This document shows, one piece after another, positions 54,924 through 63,972 of a DNA stretch of 64,000 nt. The notes under the pieces were generated by a model. It had not been told where the DNA came from. It was given only the letters and a program-made list of their open reading frames with translations, and made no database searches. The position numbers were made by a program, and so were the translations under genes. Origin of the DNA: JAPHSX01 sp039714395 (GTDB lineage Bacteria > Pseudomonadota > Gammaproteobacteria > Thiohalomonadales > Thiohalomonadaceae); the NCBI GenBank assembly GCA_039714395.1, contig JBDLJH010000013.1, positions 1 to 64,000 of the forward strand, given 5' to 3'. Numbering within the stretch: position 1 is the stretch's first letter; each line of letters begins with the position of its first letter.

Positions 54924-55140
54924 TGTAAGCCCTCTTATAGCGAAGGGTCTGTGAAGTGTGGCACAGTTTAATCATTGGTGCATAGTGCCAGAATATGTGA
55001 TCGTGACCTCTATCATATAGCAGTTTAATCGCTGTGAGAGTAGAAGTTTGTGTTTAATCAAAAATAGCGGGGCAGATGCGTGTAATGAAGTTCTTTTCTG
55101 CCTGTGCCGCCGCCATCACTAGTTGGTGTGATTTGTAATA

Positions 55141-56217
55141 ATGATGCAGAGAGTTATCGACAATCTGATTATCGGCCAGGGGCTAGCAGGTAGCTTGCTC
55201 TGCTGGAGATTAATGGCACGAGGCGAGAGCGTGCTGGTGGTTGACAACGACTATGCCAGTTCTTCCTCTACCGTGGCAGCCGGGTTGATTAATCCTGTTA
55301 CCGGCAAGCGGCTGGTGAAGACGGTGGGTGTTGATGCCTGCCTGCCGCTAGCACGTGAAAGCTATCATGCACTCGAAAATAAACTGGGTATTGCGCTATT
55401 GGTAGACAAGCCGATGTTGCGTCTGTTTCATAGCCAGCAGGAGCGTGATCGTTGGCAGCAGCGGCTACAGGAGCCTGGTTACCAGGCCTATCTCGGCGAA
55501 GTGGTTGAGGCATCACAGCTGCCAGCCCCCATTTACGCCAGCCATGGTGGTGGCAGGCAGTTGCAGACAGCCTACCTGCGAACCGAGCCACTGTTACACG
55601 GCCTGCGTGACTGGCTTCAACAGCAAGGTAGTTATTGTCAGGCACAGTTCGATTACACCGCTCTGCAGATGGAAGGGGAGAGTGTTGTATGGCGTGATGT
55701 GCACGCCCGTCGCGTGATCTTTTGTGAGGGTTATAAGGGGGCGCAAAATCCGTGGTTTGGCTGGCTTCCGTTTCAGCCTGCCAAGGGGGAGTTCCTTACA
55801 CTTCGCAGTAGTGAGGCGTTACCCGATCTTATTATTAACTCAGGCCGCTGGATCATGCCTCGTGACGATGGATTATATCGCGCCGGGGCGAGTTATGATC
55901 ATCAGCAGCTGGATGAGAATACGACCACCGAGGCGCGGGAGATGTTACTGGCGGCGTTGCCGACATTCCTCGCTGCAGCGCCTGAATTTGAGGTGGTGGC
56001 ACAGCAGGCAGGAGTGCGACCAACGACCAGTGATCGTCAGCCTTTCATTGGTTTTCACCCGCGGTATCCACAGATGTCGATTTTTAACGGTTTTGGCTCC
56101 AAGGGATCGCTGTTGATCCCCTGGCATGTGGAGCGCTTTGTCGAACGGTTGCTCGATGACGCCCCACTACCGTCAACGATTGATGTTGCCCGTTATCAGG
56201 AGCGCTGTAATGACTAA
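55141..56217 (+). CDS. FAD-dependent oxidoreductase, MnmC(o)/MnmL-like candidate
   Basis: 358-residue DAO/glycine-oxidase-fold enzyme: NLIIGQGLAGSLLCWRLMAR (FAD binding), AAGLINPVTGKRLVKT, PFQPAKGEFLTLRS, and QAGVRPTTSDRQPFIGFHPR, FNGFGSKGSLLIPW, resembling the oxidase half of MnmC. In E. coli that half turns cmnm5U34 of tRNA into nm5U34. The next gene, overlapping by 8 bp, is an MnmM-type methyltransferase that makes mnm5 from nm5. The pair would complete the modification. Substrate is inferred. Confidence 0.75.
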   Translation: MMQRVIDNLIIGQGLAGSLLCWRLMARGESVLVVDNDYASSSSTVAAGLINPVTGKRLVKTVGVDACLPLARESYHALENKLGIALLVDKPMLRLFHSQQERDRWQQRLQEPGYQAYLGEVVEASQLPAPIYASHGGGRQLQTAYLRTEPLLHGLRDWLQQQGSYCQAQFDYTALQMEGESVVWRDVHARRVIFCEGYKGAQNPWFGWLPFQPAKGEFLTLRSSEALPDLIINSGRWIMPRDDGLYRAGASYDHQQLDENTTTEAREMLLAALPTFLAAAPEFEVVAQQAGVRPTTSDRQPFIGFHPRYPQMSIFNGFGSKGSLLIPWHVERFVERLLDDAPLPSTIDVARYQERCND

Positions 56218-56794
56218 GCTCTCACTGGTGCAGCAGGCCCACCAGGCAATAGAAGCGGTGTTGAAACCGGGTGACATTACTATCGATGCCACCGTTGGCA
56301 ACGGTCACGATACCCTGTTTCTTGCGATGCAGGTAGGAGCCACGGGAAAGGTCTACGGTTTTGACATACAGCAGGAGGCGCTTGATAGTGCCTACCTGCG
56401 TTTGCAGCAGGCAGGGCAGACGGCGCAGGTTTCGCTCTATCATGCCGGACACGAGGTGATGGCTATGGTGTTGCCCGGGTCGGTGGCAGGAAAGGTGAAG
56501 GCGGTGATGTTTAATCTGGGCTACCTGCCGGGGGGTGACAAACAGCGCACCACGGATACTTCGACTACGCTGGCAGCATTGCAGACATCACTGTCGCTGC
56601 TGGCTTCAGGTGGGATGATCGCCGTGCTCGCCTATACCGGTCACCCCGGTGGGCGTGAAGAGGCGGAGCTGGTGAAGGGATGGGCGGCCTCGCTGCCGCA
56701 GGACCTTTTCAGCCTCTCCATTGAGGTTCCGCCAAGTGAAAGAGGCAATGCCCCCGAATGGCTCGTTATCCGACGCCTTGAGGTCGAGCCGTAG
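56210..56794 (+). CDS. mnmM: tRNA mnm5-type methyltransferase (MnmM / YtqB family)
   Basis: About 194 residues, class I SAM methyltransferase. Elements TIDATVGNGHDTLFLAMQVG, FNLGYLPGGDKQRTTDTST and VLAYTGHPGGREEAELV are the MnmM/YtqB signatures; B. subtilis MnmM converts nm5s2U34 to mnm5s2U34. ATG 56210 follows AGGAGCGCTGTA and overlaps the upstream oxidoreductase stop, so they are translationally coupled. The rRNA methylase label seen in older annotation is less likely. Confidence 0.85.
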   Translation: MTKLSLVQQAHQAIEAVLKPGDITIDATVGNGHDTLFLAMQVGATGKVYGFDIQQEALDSAYLRLQQAGQTAQVSLYHAGHEVMAMVLPGSVAGKVKAVMFNLGYLPGGDKQRTTDTSTTLAALQTSLSLLASGGMIAVLAYTGHPGGREEAELVKGWAASLPQDLFSLSIEVPPSERGNAPEWLVIRRLEVEP

Positions 56795-56796
56795 AC

Positions 56797-57174
56797 TCAA
56801 CCGACAACCACGCAGCCACGGTAAATTCGCTGCTGGGTCGATTTGTTCTCTGCTGGTCTTTGAGCATCCGCTGGGGGGCGGGTCGTCACAGGCTGTGCCA
56901 CCCCGCGATAGTAGTGAACCTTTTCCTTTTCTGCTCTCTCAGGTTTGGCTGTTGTCTCGTCGCTATTGGGGGAGAACATGGAGCGCAACTCCTTGCCCAT
57001 CTCCTGTAGCACCTTATTGCGCGAGCGCTCTGCGTAATCAAGCAATTTAATTGCCGCCTCTGGTTCACTGATGGCAACCTTGATGTCGAACTCATCGCGC
57101 ACGAATCGCCGCATTATCATGAGCAGTCGCACGTAGTTGCGGTCGATCTGGTTAGGCTGTCTCTGTTGTGACAT
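56797..57174 (-). CDS. Small YRG-motif protein, unknown function
   Basis: 125 residues from ATG 57174, with a strong RBS (GGGGGAAA) upstream; the frame continues to 57315 without support. The C-terminal part carries VHYYRGVAQP and QQRIYRGCVVVG, like the paired YRG motifs of DUF4278-type proteins. The N-terminal part is helical and charged. Function unknown. It converges closely (2 bp) with mnmM. Confidence 0.6.
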   Translation of the reverse strand: MSQQRQPNQIDRNYVRLLMIMRRFVRDEFDIKVAISEPEAAIKLLDYAERSRNKVLQEMGKELRSMFSPNSDETTAKPERAEKEKVHYYRGVAQPVTTRPPADAQRPAENKSTQQRIYRGCVVVG

Positions 57175-57315
57175 TGATTTCCCCCTGGTTGAATTATTCT
57201 CAACAGGAAGAAAGCAAGTTTTATGCCATTTATAAGGCGTATTGAGTAGCCTCAAATAGTGTGATCGATTGGGTTTTGCATGTTCAGAGAGCATGGAGTG
57301 GTCGGAGTGTCGCAT

Positions 57316-57584
57316 TGTAGGGCGACCATAACCATATACGATGTGGCTGGAGCATGGTGATTGCTTGCCTGATCAGGTAACTGCCAAAGCAACGGTTGTG
57401 GTGGCACTAGGTATCGCGTGTTTCAAGACATCATTCACTTTTTGTACCCATCTCGTCCTTGAATATTTATTTTTAGATGCCACTTATGGCTGTTTGTTCA
57501 CAGGGCTGTACGGCTTGGTTGAACAAAAGAGAGTCTCGCCTACTCTTGAGTGGTTGGCTGAGGAATAGTTTAAGGAGAATGATC
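57316..57584. other. Gap without a gene
   Basis: Nothing convincing. Short frames without homology; probably the promoter for the heme-protein remnant and the YRG-protein gene. Confidence 0.3.
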
Positions 57585-57886
57585 ATGAATAAGCGGAATA
57601 TCTATGCGTTGAGTATGGCTGGTTTGTTCGTTGTCGCTTGTGCCTCAGTAGCGGCACCATTTGGTGGTGATGATGATGTATCTTATGCGGCCAGGCTGTG
57701 GCAGCAGATGGAGAGCCGTAATCTGGTCGGGCAATATGCCCTCTATTCAACTCCCTACAAGGGGGCCTTTCCCCATGGAGAGTACCTCGACAAGTGGCCA
57801 AGGGAGCCAAAGAGGGGTGTATTGCCTGTCACACCGCAGCGCCGGGTGGCGACATGGTGTTTAACAATGATCGGGTAAGGCGCTGA
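57585..57886 (+). pseudogene. Exported c-heme protein, internally deleted and frameshifted
   Basis: Starts well (AAGGAG, 7 nt, MNKRNIYALSMAGLFVVACA signal), then SRNLVGQYALYSTPYKGAFP HGEYLD, typical of the start of a heme-binding family. In the next frame GAKEGCIACHTAAPGGDMVF NNDR, with a CxxCH motif, follows directly. A large middle domain (where homologues show strands before the heme motif) is absent and one base is missing at the join, so both parts belonged to one gene. Without repair the frame ends at 57878 without the heme motif. Confidence 0.7.
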
Positions 57887-57916
57887 GGCCTCTTTTAGCC
57901 GTGGTGCTGCCTCAGG

Positions 57917-58558
57917 CTAGAGCGGCAACTGATGAGTGAGTTTCCCGACAAGCTGGTCGGCAAGTTGCTCCAGGCTGTCGTTGATACCCAGGTGTCGCAG
58001 ATCGGTAACGGCCATATCGGGGTAGCCACAGGGATTGATACGTGAGAAGGGTTCAAGATCCATATCGATATTAAGACTGAGGCCATGATAGCTGCAGCCG
58101 CGTTTCACCCTCAGACCGAGGGCAGCCACCTTGGCCCCCTCTACATAAACGCCGGGGGCATCTGCACGGGTGCAAGCGGTGATGCCATCCTCGGCAAGAA
58201 GCTCGATCACCGCATCTTCCATCACCGTTACCAGCTGACGTACCCCCATTTTGCGACGGTGTAGATCAAACAACAGGTAGACGATGATCTGCCCTGGACC
58301 GTGGTAGGTGACCTGACCGCCGCGGTCGACTTGAATCAGTGGAATATCACCGGGATCGAGCAGGTGTTCGGGTTTGCCGTTGCGACCCTGAGTGAAGGTG
58401 GGTGGGTGCTGTAGAAGCCAGATTTCATCGGGAGTGCTTTTATGGCGATGAGTGGTGAATTTCCGCATCGCATCGAAGCTATCCTGGTACTCCACCACTC
58501 CGAGGCGGCGTACGATAACAGGAAACAGGTGACAGGCGTCAGGTGTAATGGCGGGCAT
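57917..58558 (-). CDS. lipB: Octanoyltransferase
   Basis: About 213 residues. Transfers octanoyl from ACP to lipoyl domains. Signature DRGGQVTYHGPGQIIVYLLF, and KVAALGLRVKRGCSYHGLSL with the catalytic Lys/Cys region (Cys in RGCSYH or the Cys near NPCGYPD as in family). The first ~14 residues come from a CCTG-rich repeat and may not be translated; VIVRRLGVVEYQ aligns with the usual N-terminus. First gene transcribed last in the cluster with ybeD. Confidence 0.93.
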   Translation of the reverse strand: MPAITPDACHLFPVIVRRLGVVEYQDSFDAMRKFTTHRHKSTPDEIWLLQHPPTFTQGRNGKPEHLLDPGDIPLIQVDRGGQVTYHGPGQIIVYLLFDLHRRKMGVRQLVTVMEDAVIELLAEDGITACTRADAPGVYVEGAKVAALGLRVKRGCSYHGLSLNIDMDLEPFSRINPCGYPDMAVTDLRHLGINDSLEQLADQLVGKLTHQLPL

Positions 58559-58590
58559 AGGGGGTGTTTTAACCTGCTATCTGTTTCCTG
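58519..58590. repeat. CCTG-rich inverted repeat around lipB start
   Basis: CAGGAAACAG (58519-58528) and CTGTTTCCTG (58581-58590) are an inverted pair within a stretch rich in CCTG/CAGG triplets, straddling the lipB start. Such CCTG-rich intergenic repeats occur in many gammaproteobacterial genomes. Confidence 0.5.
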
Positions 58591-58603
58591 ATACCTGCAA
58601 CCT

Positions 58604-58626
58604 ATGGCCTTGTTTCACAAGGCCAT
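58604..58626 (-). terminator. Hairpin overlapping ybeD stop
   Basis: ATGGCCTTG (58604-58612) pairs perfectly with CAAGGCCAT (58618-58626), and the loop TTTCA contains the stop codon of the DUF493 gene. No T-run follows, so it may tune expression between DUF493 and lipB instead of ending transcription. Confidence 0.5.
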
Positions 58627-58884
58627 CAAAACCTGTTCGCAGGCGGTCAGCTCGTAGTAGATGTTGTCGAGTTGCTCACGGCTGGTGGCGCGGACGGTGA
58701 TGGTGACAGAGAGGTACTTTCCTCCCCTGGAGTCACGACAGACTACCGCCTCTTCGCCAAGATCCGGGCAGTGTTTACGCACCAGGCCGACTACCTGTGC
58801 CTCGAAATCACCGCTGTTTTTACCCATTGCCTTGATTGGGAACTGGCAGGGGAACTCCAGCAGGGTCTCTTTTTCATCGCTCAT
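58615..58884 (-). CDS. DUF493 / YbeD family protein
   Basis: 89 residues matching YbeD: LLEFPCQFPIKAMGKNSGDF, VRATSREQLDNIYYELTACE, VLMAL. An ACT-like small fold, role in lipoate metabolism suggested by constant linkage to lipB. Starts 2 bp after the aminotransferase stop (opposite edge 58886). Confidence 0.93.
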   Translation of the reverse strand: MSDEKETLLEFPCQFPIKAMGKNSGDFEAQVVGLVRKHCPDLGEEAVVCRDSRGGKYLSVTITVRATSREQLDNIYYELTACEQVLMAL

Positions 58885-58885
58885 G

Positions 58886-59752
58886 TTATTCTTCCCGGCC
58901 TTCGCGGAAGGCCTGTTTATAGGCCTGGTAGTAGTGGATCACTTTCTCCCACATAGGGCCGGGCCGGCCATTTGCAAGGGGCTGTTGGTCCAGTTCGATG
59001 ACTGGAATGATCTCACGTGTTGATGAGGTGAGCCAAATCTCGTCAGCCTCGCGCAGACTCAGCTCATCAATGTTCTGCTCCTCGCAGGGAATGTTATGAC
59101 GCTGGCACAGCTCCATTACCAGGTCGCGGGTGATGCCGGGTAGCAGCAGCTGTCCTTTGGGTGGGGTGATGACAACACCATCGCGCACTATAAAAATATT
59201 GCTGGCGGTTCCTTCGGTCACCTCACCATCTCGCAGTATGATGGCCTCGTCTGCCCCGGCATCGAGTGCCTGTTGGCGCAGCAGGATGTTGGGTAGCAAT
59301 GAAATGGTCTTGATGTGGCAGAGTTTCCAGCGGATATCCTCGACGGTAACGGCATGAATGCCCTGGCGTCGTTGCGGTTCTACCACCTCGATAGGTGTGC
59401 TCATGGCAAATACGGTGGGTTGTGTGTCGACGGGAAAACGGGGGTTGCGTTCGGCGACACCGCGGGTGATTTGCAGATAGAGTGACTGGTCGCCACCGTC
59501 GTTAAGCTCGATCAGCTCATCCAGTAGTGTCTGCCACTGTGAGTGGGAGAGGGGATTGGCGAGGTGGATCGCGGCAAGACCCTGATCGAGACGTTGCAGG
59601 TGGTGGGGTAAACGAAACAGACGAGCGCCGTAGGCCGGGATCACCTCGTAGATGCCATCACCGAAGATGAAGCCACGATCCAGCACCGAGACTTTGGCCT
59701 CGGTTAGCGGAAGGAATTCGCCATTAAGGTAGACGCTGCCCTGATGCGTCAT
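58886..59752 (-). CDS. dat: Class IV aminotransferase (D-amino acid aminotransferase)
   Basis: 288 residues. PLP Lys in the KTISLLPNILLRQQALDAGA segment, EGTASNIFIVRDG and the N-terminal GFIFGDGIYEVIPAYGARLF. Best fit is D-amino acid aminotransferase, placed between DacA and YbeD as in many gammaproteobacteria; branched-chain and aminodeoxychorismate relatives are close, so substrate is not certain. Confidence 0.88.
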   Translation of the reverse strand: MTHQGSVYLNGEFLPLTEAKVSVLDRGFIFGDGIYEVIPAYGARLFRLPHHLQRLDQGLAAIHLANPLSHSQWQTLLDELIELNDGGDQSLYLQITRGVAERNPRFPVDTQPTVFAMSTPIEVVEPQRRQGIHAVTVEDIRWKLCHIKTISLLPNILLRQQALDAGADEAIILRDGEVTEGTASNIFIVRDGVVITPPKGQLLLPGITRDLVMELCQRHNIPCEEQNIDELSLREADEIWLTSSTREIIPVIELDQQPLANGRPGPMWEKVIHYYQAYKQAFREGREE

Positions 59753-59772
59753 TAGAAATCACACTAAGAGTG

Positions 59773-60912
59773 CTACTTGAACAGCAGTAGCACATTGTCT
59801 TTGACGAGCTGCATAATACCACCCTCTTTGACATCCTGTAGTGCCACCAGTGGGCGTTCTGCCAGCACCTTGTCGTCGAGACGGATACTGACGTTGCCGA
59901 AGGCCTGGCCATGGCTGACAGGGGCAATGATAGTCTTGTCGACACTGAGTGAGGCGTTGAGCTGTTTATACTGACCGCGAGGTACGGTGATATAGAGCTC
60001 ACTGCTGAGGCCTAGCTTCAGCGACTCGATCTCACCCTTCCAGATACGCATCTGTTTCAGCTCCTGCCCGGCGTTGTAGAGGCGATGGGTCTCGTAAAAG
60101 CGGAAGCCGTAATTGAGTAGTTTCTGACTCTCCTGAGCTCGTGATTTCTCGCTCTTGGTTCCCATTACCACTGAGATCAGGCGCATATCTTTACGTTCGG
60201 CCGAGGCCACCAGGCAGTAACCAGCTGACTTGGTGTGGCCGGTCTTGAGGCCATCCACGCTGTCGTCGCGGAACAGCAGCAGGTTGCGGTTGTTCTGTGA
60301 GATGTTGTTGTAACGGTATTTTTTCTCTGAATACCAGTCGTAATGGTCGGGAAAGTCGCGAATGATCGCTGCGGCCAGCAGTGCCATGTCGTGTGGAGTG
60401 GTGTAGTGATCCGGGTGGGGCAGACCGGTACTGTTGGCAAAGTGGGTGCCGATTAGTCCCAGAGTCTTGGCATGGGTGTTCATCAGTGGCACGAAGCTGT
60501 CCTCGCTACCGGCCACATGCTCGGCCAGGGCGACACTGGCGTCGTTGCCTGACTGGATGATCAGCCCCTTTAGCAGTTTCTCTACCGAGACCTCGGTACC
60601 GACCTCGATAAACATACGCGAGCCTTCCATACGCCATGCCTTCTCGCTGACCCGAACCTTATCCTCCAGCGAGATGTGTTCAGACTTCAGCTCATGGGAG
60701 ATGACGTAGGCGGTCATCATCTTGGTCAGGCTGGCGGGGTCGAGGCGCTGCTGGGCCTTGTTCTGGGCAATGAGCTGGCCACTCTGAAAGTCCATCAATA
60801 CATAACCGCTAGCTGCCAGTTTGGGCGGCTGGGGGATGATGGATGGGGCGGCCTGGGCAACGGTGACGAGACAAAGAAGCAGGCTGGCGATAAGTGATTT
60901 TAGTAAATACAT
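59773..60912 (-). CDS. dacA: D-alanyl-D-alanine carboxypeptidase (PBP5/6 type)
   Basis: 379 residues with a signal peptide. SxxK motif SLTKMMTAYV, SxN motif SGNDASVALAEH, KTG motif GLKTGHTKSAGYC, followed by the beta-rich C-terminal PBP5 domain and an amphipathic anchor (GIMQLVKDNVLLLFK). Removes the terminal D-Ala of pentapeptides. Follows the rlpA gene on the same strand. Confidence 0.95.
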   Translation of the reverse strand: MYLLKSLIASLLLCLVTVAQAAPSIIPQPPKLAASGYVLMDFQSGQLIAQNKAQQRLDPASLTKMMTAYVISHELKSEHISLEDKVRVSEKAWRMEGSRMFIEVGTEVSVEKLLKGLIIQSGNDASVALAEHVAGSEDSFVPLMNTHAKTLGLIGTHFANSTGLPHPDHYTTPHDMALLAAAIIRDFPDHYDWYSEKKYRYNNISQNNRNLLLFRDDSVDGLKTGHTKSAGYCLVASAERKDMRLISVVMGTKSEKSRAQESQKLLNYGFRFYETHRLYNAGQELKQMRIWKGEIESLKLGLSSELYITVPRGQYKQLNASLSVDKTIIAPVSHGQAFGNVSIRLDDKVLAERPLVALQDVKEGGIMQLVKDNVLLLFK

Positions 60913-60987
60913 ATTCTAAATAGCGCTATGTTGCGGCGAATGGGCGGACATTCTACCGTTTTAGTGGCGGGAAATGTAGCTCGGACA

Positions 60988-61830
60988 CTAATCGATGACG
61001 ATACTCGCCACTCCCATTCCCAGATCATGGATGCGTGAGGCGAGGTTGTTGGCCTCTTCAGTTGAGGCGATGGGACCGATGCGTACCCGGTAGATGTTCT
61101 TGCGATCCACCTCGGTCTGCTGCACTGCGGCACGGGTGACATTGTTGAGGGTTAACTGTGCACGCAGCGATTCGGCGTTACTTTGACTGATAAAGGAGCC
61201 GAGTTGCAGGAAGAGCTGATCGCGTGCGATAGCTGGAGCAGCCGCTGGTCTGGGAGCGGTAGGAGTTGATTTTGTACTGGCGGTGGTGGTTACCGTTTTG
61301 GCCTCGCCCGGCTCGATGGCGCGCAGCTCGACATTGCCGGTACCGTTCTGGGCATAACCGAGTTTGCTTGCAGCGGCATAGGAGAGGTCGATAATGCGAT
61401 TGCCGTGGAACGGGCCGCGGTCGTTTACCCGTACCACCACGCTCTTGCCATTATCCAGGTTGGTGACCTGCAGGTAGGTGGGAATGGGCAGGGTCTTGTG
61501 GGCGGCGGTCATCGCGTACATGTTGTAGGTTTCGCCGTTGGAGGTCTTGCGCCCATGAAACTTTTTGCCGTACCAGGAGGCGGGGCCGCGCTCCACGTAA
61601 CCGGTGCTCTCCTTCATTACGTAGTAGCGCTTGCCGAGCACCACATAGGTGGGAGGGTTACCGGCACGTGTGCGTTTTTCGTGCTTCGGCACCGCATCTT
61701 CGAGGTGGGAGAAATTCATCGGGCGGCTCGGCCCGGAATCGCGGGTGGAGAGGCTGCAACCGGACAGCAACAGCGCACCTGCCATGGTGGCAAGCAGGGT
61801 GATGCGGGCTGTGCTCTTCACCTTATCCAT
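60988..61830 (-). CDS. rlpA: RlpA septal ring lytic transglycosylase-like lipoprotein
   Basis: 280 residues. Lipobox LLSGCSLSTRD, a double-psi beta-barrel domain (GPASWYGKKFHGRKTSNGET, VRVNDRGPFHGNRIIDLSYA) and a C-terminal SPOR domain (LFLQLGSFISQSNAESLRAQ). Pseudomonas RlpA cleaves denuded glycan strands at the septum; E. coli RlpA lacks that activity. Confidence 0.95.
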   Translation of the reverse strand: MDKVKSTARITLLATMAGALLLSGCSLSTRDSGPSRPMNFSHLEDAVPKHEKRTRAGNPPTYVVLGKRYYVMKESTGYVERGPASWYGKKFHGRKTSNGETYNMYAMTAAHKTLPIPTYLQVTNLDNGKSVVVRVNDRGPFHGNRIIDLSYAAASKLGYAQNGTGNVELRAIEPGEAKTVTTTASTKSTPTAPRPAAAPAIARDQLFLQLGSFISQSNAESLRAQLTLNNVTRAAVQQTEVDRKNIYRVRIGPIASTEEANNLASRIHDLGMGVASIVID

Positions 61831-61835
61831 GCAAA

Positions 61836-62849
61836 TTATCCTGGCTTGCGTACGGCCTTACGTAGTGCGGCGGCGCGTGAGCTGCGTATCGCTTCACTGA
61901 GCTGATGAACCGCCATCGCGTAAAGAGGGCTCCTATTATACCGGGTTATGACGTAAAAGTTGTGTAGTGTCACCCAGTACTCCTTGTTCTTCTCATCGCT
62001 GTCCAGCGCCAGCAGGGCAGCCTGTTGTTCATCAAGTGACTTTTTTGGTATCACACCAGCAGCCTTCAATTCACCAAGACTAATAGAGGGTTTGACGTTC
62101 TTTTTGGTAAAATGTTCCAGTGATGTGTCAGGTACCTCGGCGCGTGCAGTGACCGGTTCGCCCATGTTCCAGTGGTGGCGGTGGAAATAGTTGGCGACGC
62201 TGCCGATAATATCGGCGTTGTTTTTCCACAGGTCGCGCCGCCCGTCCTTGTCAAAATCGACTGCGTAGTGGCGGAAGCTGCTGGGTATAAACTGTGGCAT
62301 CCCCATGGCCCCGGCGTAGGAGCCGAGAAACTCCAGCGGGTTGCGCTTCTCTTCACGGGCCATTAGCAGGAACTCCTTGATCTGACCACGGAAAAATTTG
62401 CTGCGCTTGGGGTAGCCGAAGCCGAGAGTGCTTAGTGCCTCGATGACCTTATAGCTGCCCTTGTGGCGACCGTAATAGGTCTCCACACCGATAATGGCGA
62501 CAATGACCTGTGCCGGTACACCGTACTCTTTTTCAACCTGTGCCAGCAGCTCGGCATTTTCAGCCCAGAACTTTACCCCGCCGTGGATGCGCTTTTCAGT
62601 AAGGAAGATAGGGCGGTACTGATGCCATGGTTTGCCCTCAGCAGGCCGGGTCATGGTTTCGATGATCTTCGGTTGGAACTCTACCTGACGGAACAGCTGG
62701 CTCAGTTCCGCTTTGTCGAAGTTGTGTTCCTGCACCATCTCATCGATCAACACCTGAGTGTCAGGAAATTTGTCGAGCACGTTTTGGGCAAAGGCTGTGG
62801 GGGCGAACAGGGTGAGGGCCGCAAGCAGCATAGGGAGAGTCTTTATCAT
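61836..62849 (-). CDS. mltB: Membrane-bound lytic transglycosylase B
   Basis: 337 residues. Signal peptide, SLT-type catalytic Glu in QVIVAIIGVETYYGRHKGSY, then LGSYAGAMGMPQFIPSSFRH. Cleaves glycan to 1,6-anhydro ends. No obvious lipobox Cys, so it may be soluble periplasmic here. Five bp from rlpA. Confidence 0.94.
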   Translation of the reverse strand: MIKTLPMLLAALTLFAPTAFAQNVLDKFPDTQVLIDEMVQEHNFDKAELSQLFRQVEFQPKIIETMTRPAEGKPWHQYRPIFLTEKRIHGGVKFWAENAELLAQVEKEYGVPAQVIVAIIGVETYYGRHKGSYKVIEALSTLGFGYPKRSKFFRGQIKEFLLMAREEKRNPLEFLGSYAGAMGMPQFIPSSFRHYAVDFDKDGRRDLWKNNADIIGSVANYFHRHHWNMGEPVTARAEVPDTSLEHFTKKNVKPSISLGELKAAGVIPKKSLDEQQAALLALDSDEKNKEYWVTLHNFYVITRYNRSPLYAMAVHQLSEAIRSSRAAALRKAVRKPG

Positions 62850-62859
62850 GATAAAACAA

Positions 62860-63972
62860 TTAGTCCTTCAATAACTTACGGTGGGTGTGTATCGACATAA
62901 GGATACCGAATGCGGCCATCAAGGTCACCATCGAGCTGCCACCGAAGCTTACCAGGGGTAGCGGCACGCCAACTACCGGCAGCAGGCCGCTGACCATGCC
63001 TATGTTGACGAAGACGTAGATCAGGAAGGTCATGGTGAGCGCACCGGCCAGCAGGCGACTGAAACTGTCCTGTGCCTGGCTTGCGATATAAAGCCCGCGT
63101 AACACGATCAAAAAGTAGAGAGTGAGCAGCAGTAATATCCCGATGAAGCCAAACTCCTCGCCGAATACGGCAAAGATGAAATCGGTATGGCGTTCTGGCA
63201 GGAACTCAAGGTGAGACTGGGTACCGTTGAGCCATCCCTTGCCGTAGGTGCCACCAGAGCCGATGGCGATCTTCGACTGGATAATGTGGTAGCCGGCCCC
63301 CAGGGGATCGTTCTCCGGGTTGAGGAAGGTCAGTACCCGAGTGCGCTGATAGTCGTGCATGCCAAAGGTCCAGAGTAGCCAGGCCGTGGGTACGGCGAGC
63401 ACTGACGCGATGCCGATGATGCGCCACTGTAGACCGGCAAACAGCAGCACGAAGATACCTGAGCTGGCGATCAGCACGGCGGTACCGAGATCCGGTTGTT
63501 TGGCGATAAGCAGGGTGGGCACTAGCGCGACAAGGGTGGCAATGAACAGATGACTCAGGCGTGGTGGCAACGGCTTCTCTGCCAGGTAGGCGGCAACCAT
63601 CATTGGCACCGCCAGTTTCATTAGCTCGGAAGGCTGGAAGCGTATGCTGCCAAGGCGTAGCCAGCGCTGTGCCCCTTTGCCGGTATCGCCGAATACCAGT
63701 ACGGCGACCAGCATGATCAGGCCGATGGCAAAGATCCAGTGGCTCCAGCGCATCAGGGTGTCGGGGGATATTTGCGCGAACAGCAGCATCACCCCGAAGG
63801 AGACGGCGAGGCGGGTGACCTGTCGCCATAGCTGCGCCTCGTTCTGGCTGGCTGCACTGAACAGGATAACCAGACCGATGCCCGCCAGCAGTAACAGTCC
63901 AGCGAGTAGTGGCGGGTCGAGATGGAAGCGGCGAAACAGGCCGTGGCTGGATGAAGCATCACTGAGCAGCAT
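62860..63972 (-). CDS. rodA: Rod shape-determining glycan polymerase RodA
   Basis: 370 residues, about ten membrane helices, SEDS family: WLRLGSIRFQPSELMKLAVP, IAKQPDLGTAVLI, and the catalytic-loop NLGMVSGLLPVVGVPLPLVS-like NIGMVSGLLPVVGVPLPLVS, FGGSSMVT. Polymerises lipid II with PBP2. ATG 63972 overlaps the end of the upstream reading frame (mrdA) by 14 bp. Confidence 0.96.
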   Translation of the reverse strand: MLLSDASSSHGLFRRFHLDPPLLAGLLLLAGIGLVILFSAASQNEAQLWRQVTRLAVSFGVMLLFAQISPDTLMRWSHWIFAIGLIMLVAVLVFGDTGKGAQRWLRLGSIRFQPSELMKLAVPMMVAAYLAEKPLPPRLSHLFIATLVALVPTLLIAKQPDLGTAVLIASSGIFVLLFAGLQWRIIGIASVLAVPTAWLLWTFGMHDYQRTRVLTFLNPENDPLGAGYHIIQSKIAIGSGGTYGKGWLNGTQSHLEFLPERHTDFIFAVFGEEFGFIGILLLLTLYFLIVLRGLYIASQAQDSFSRLLAGALTMTFLIYVFVNIGMVSGLLPVVGVPLPLVSFGGSSMVTLMAAFGILMSIHTHRKLLKD

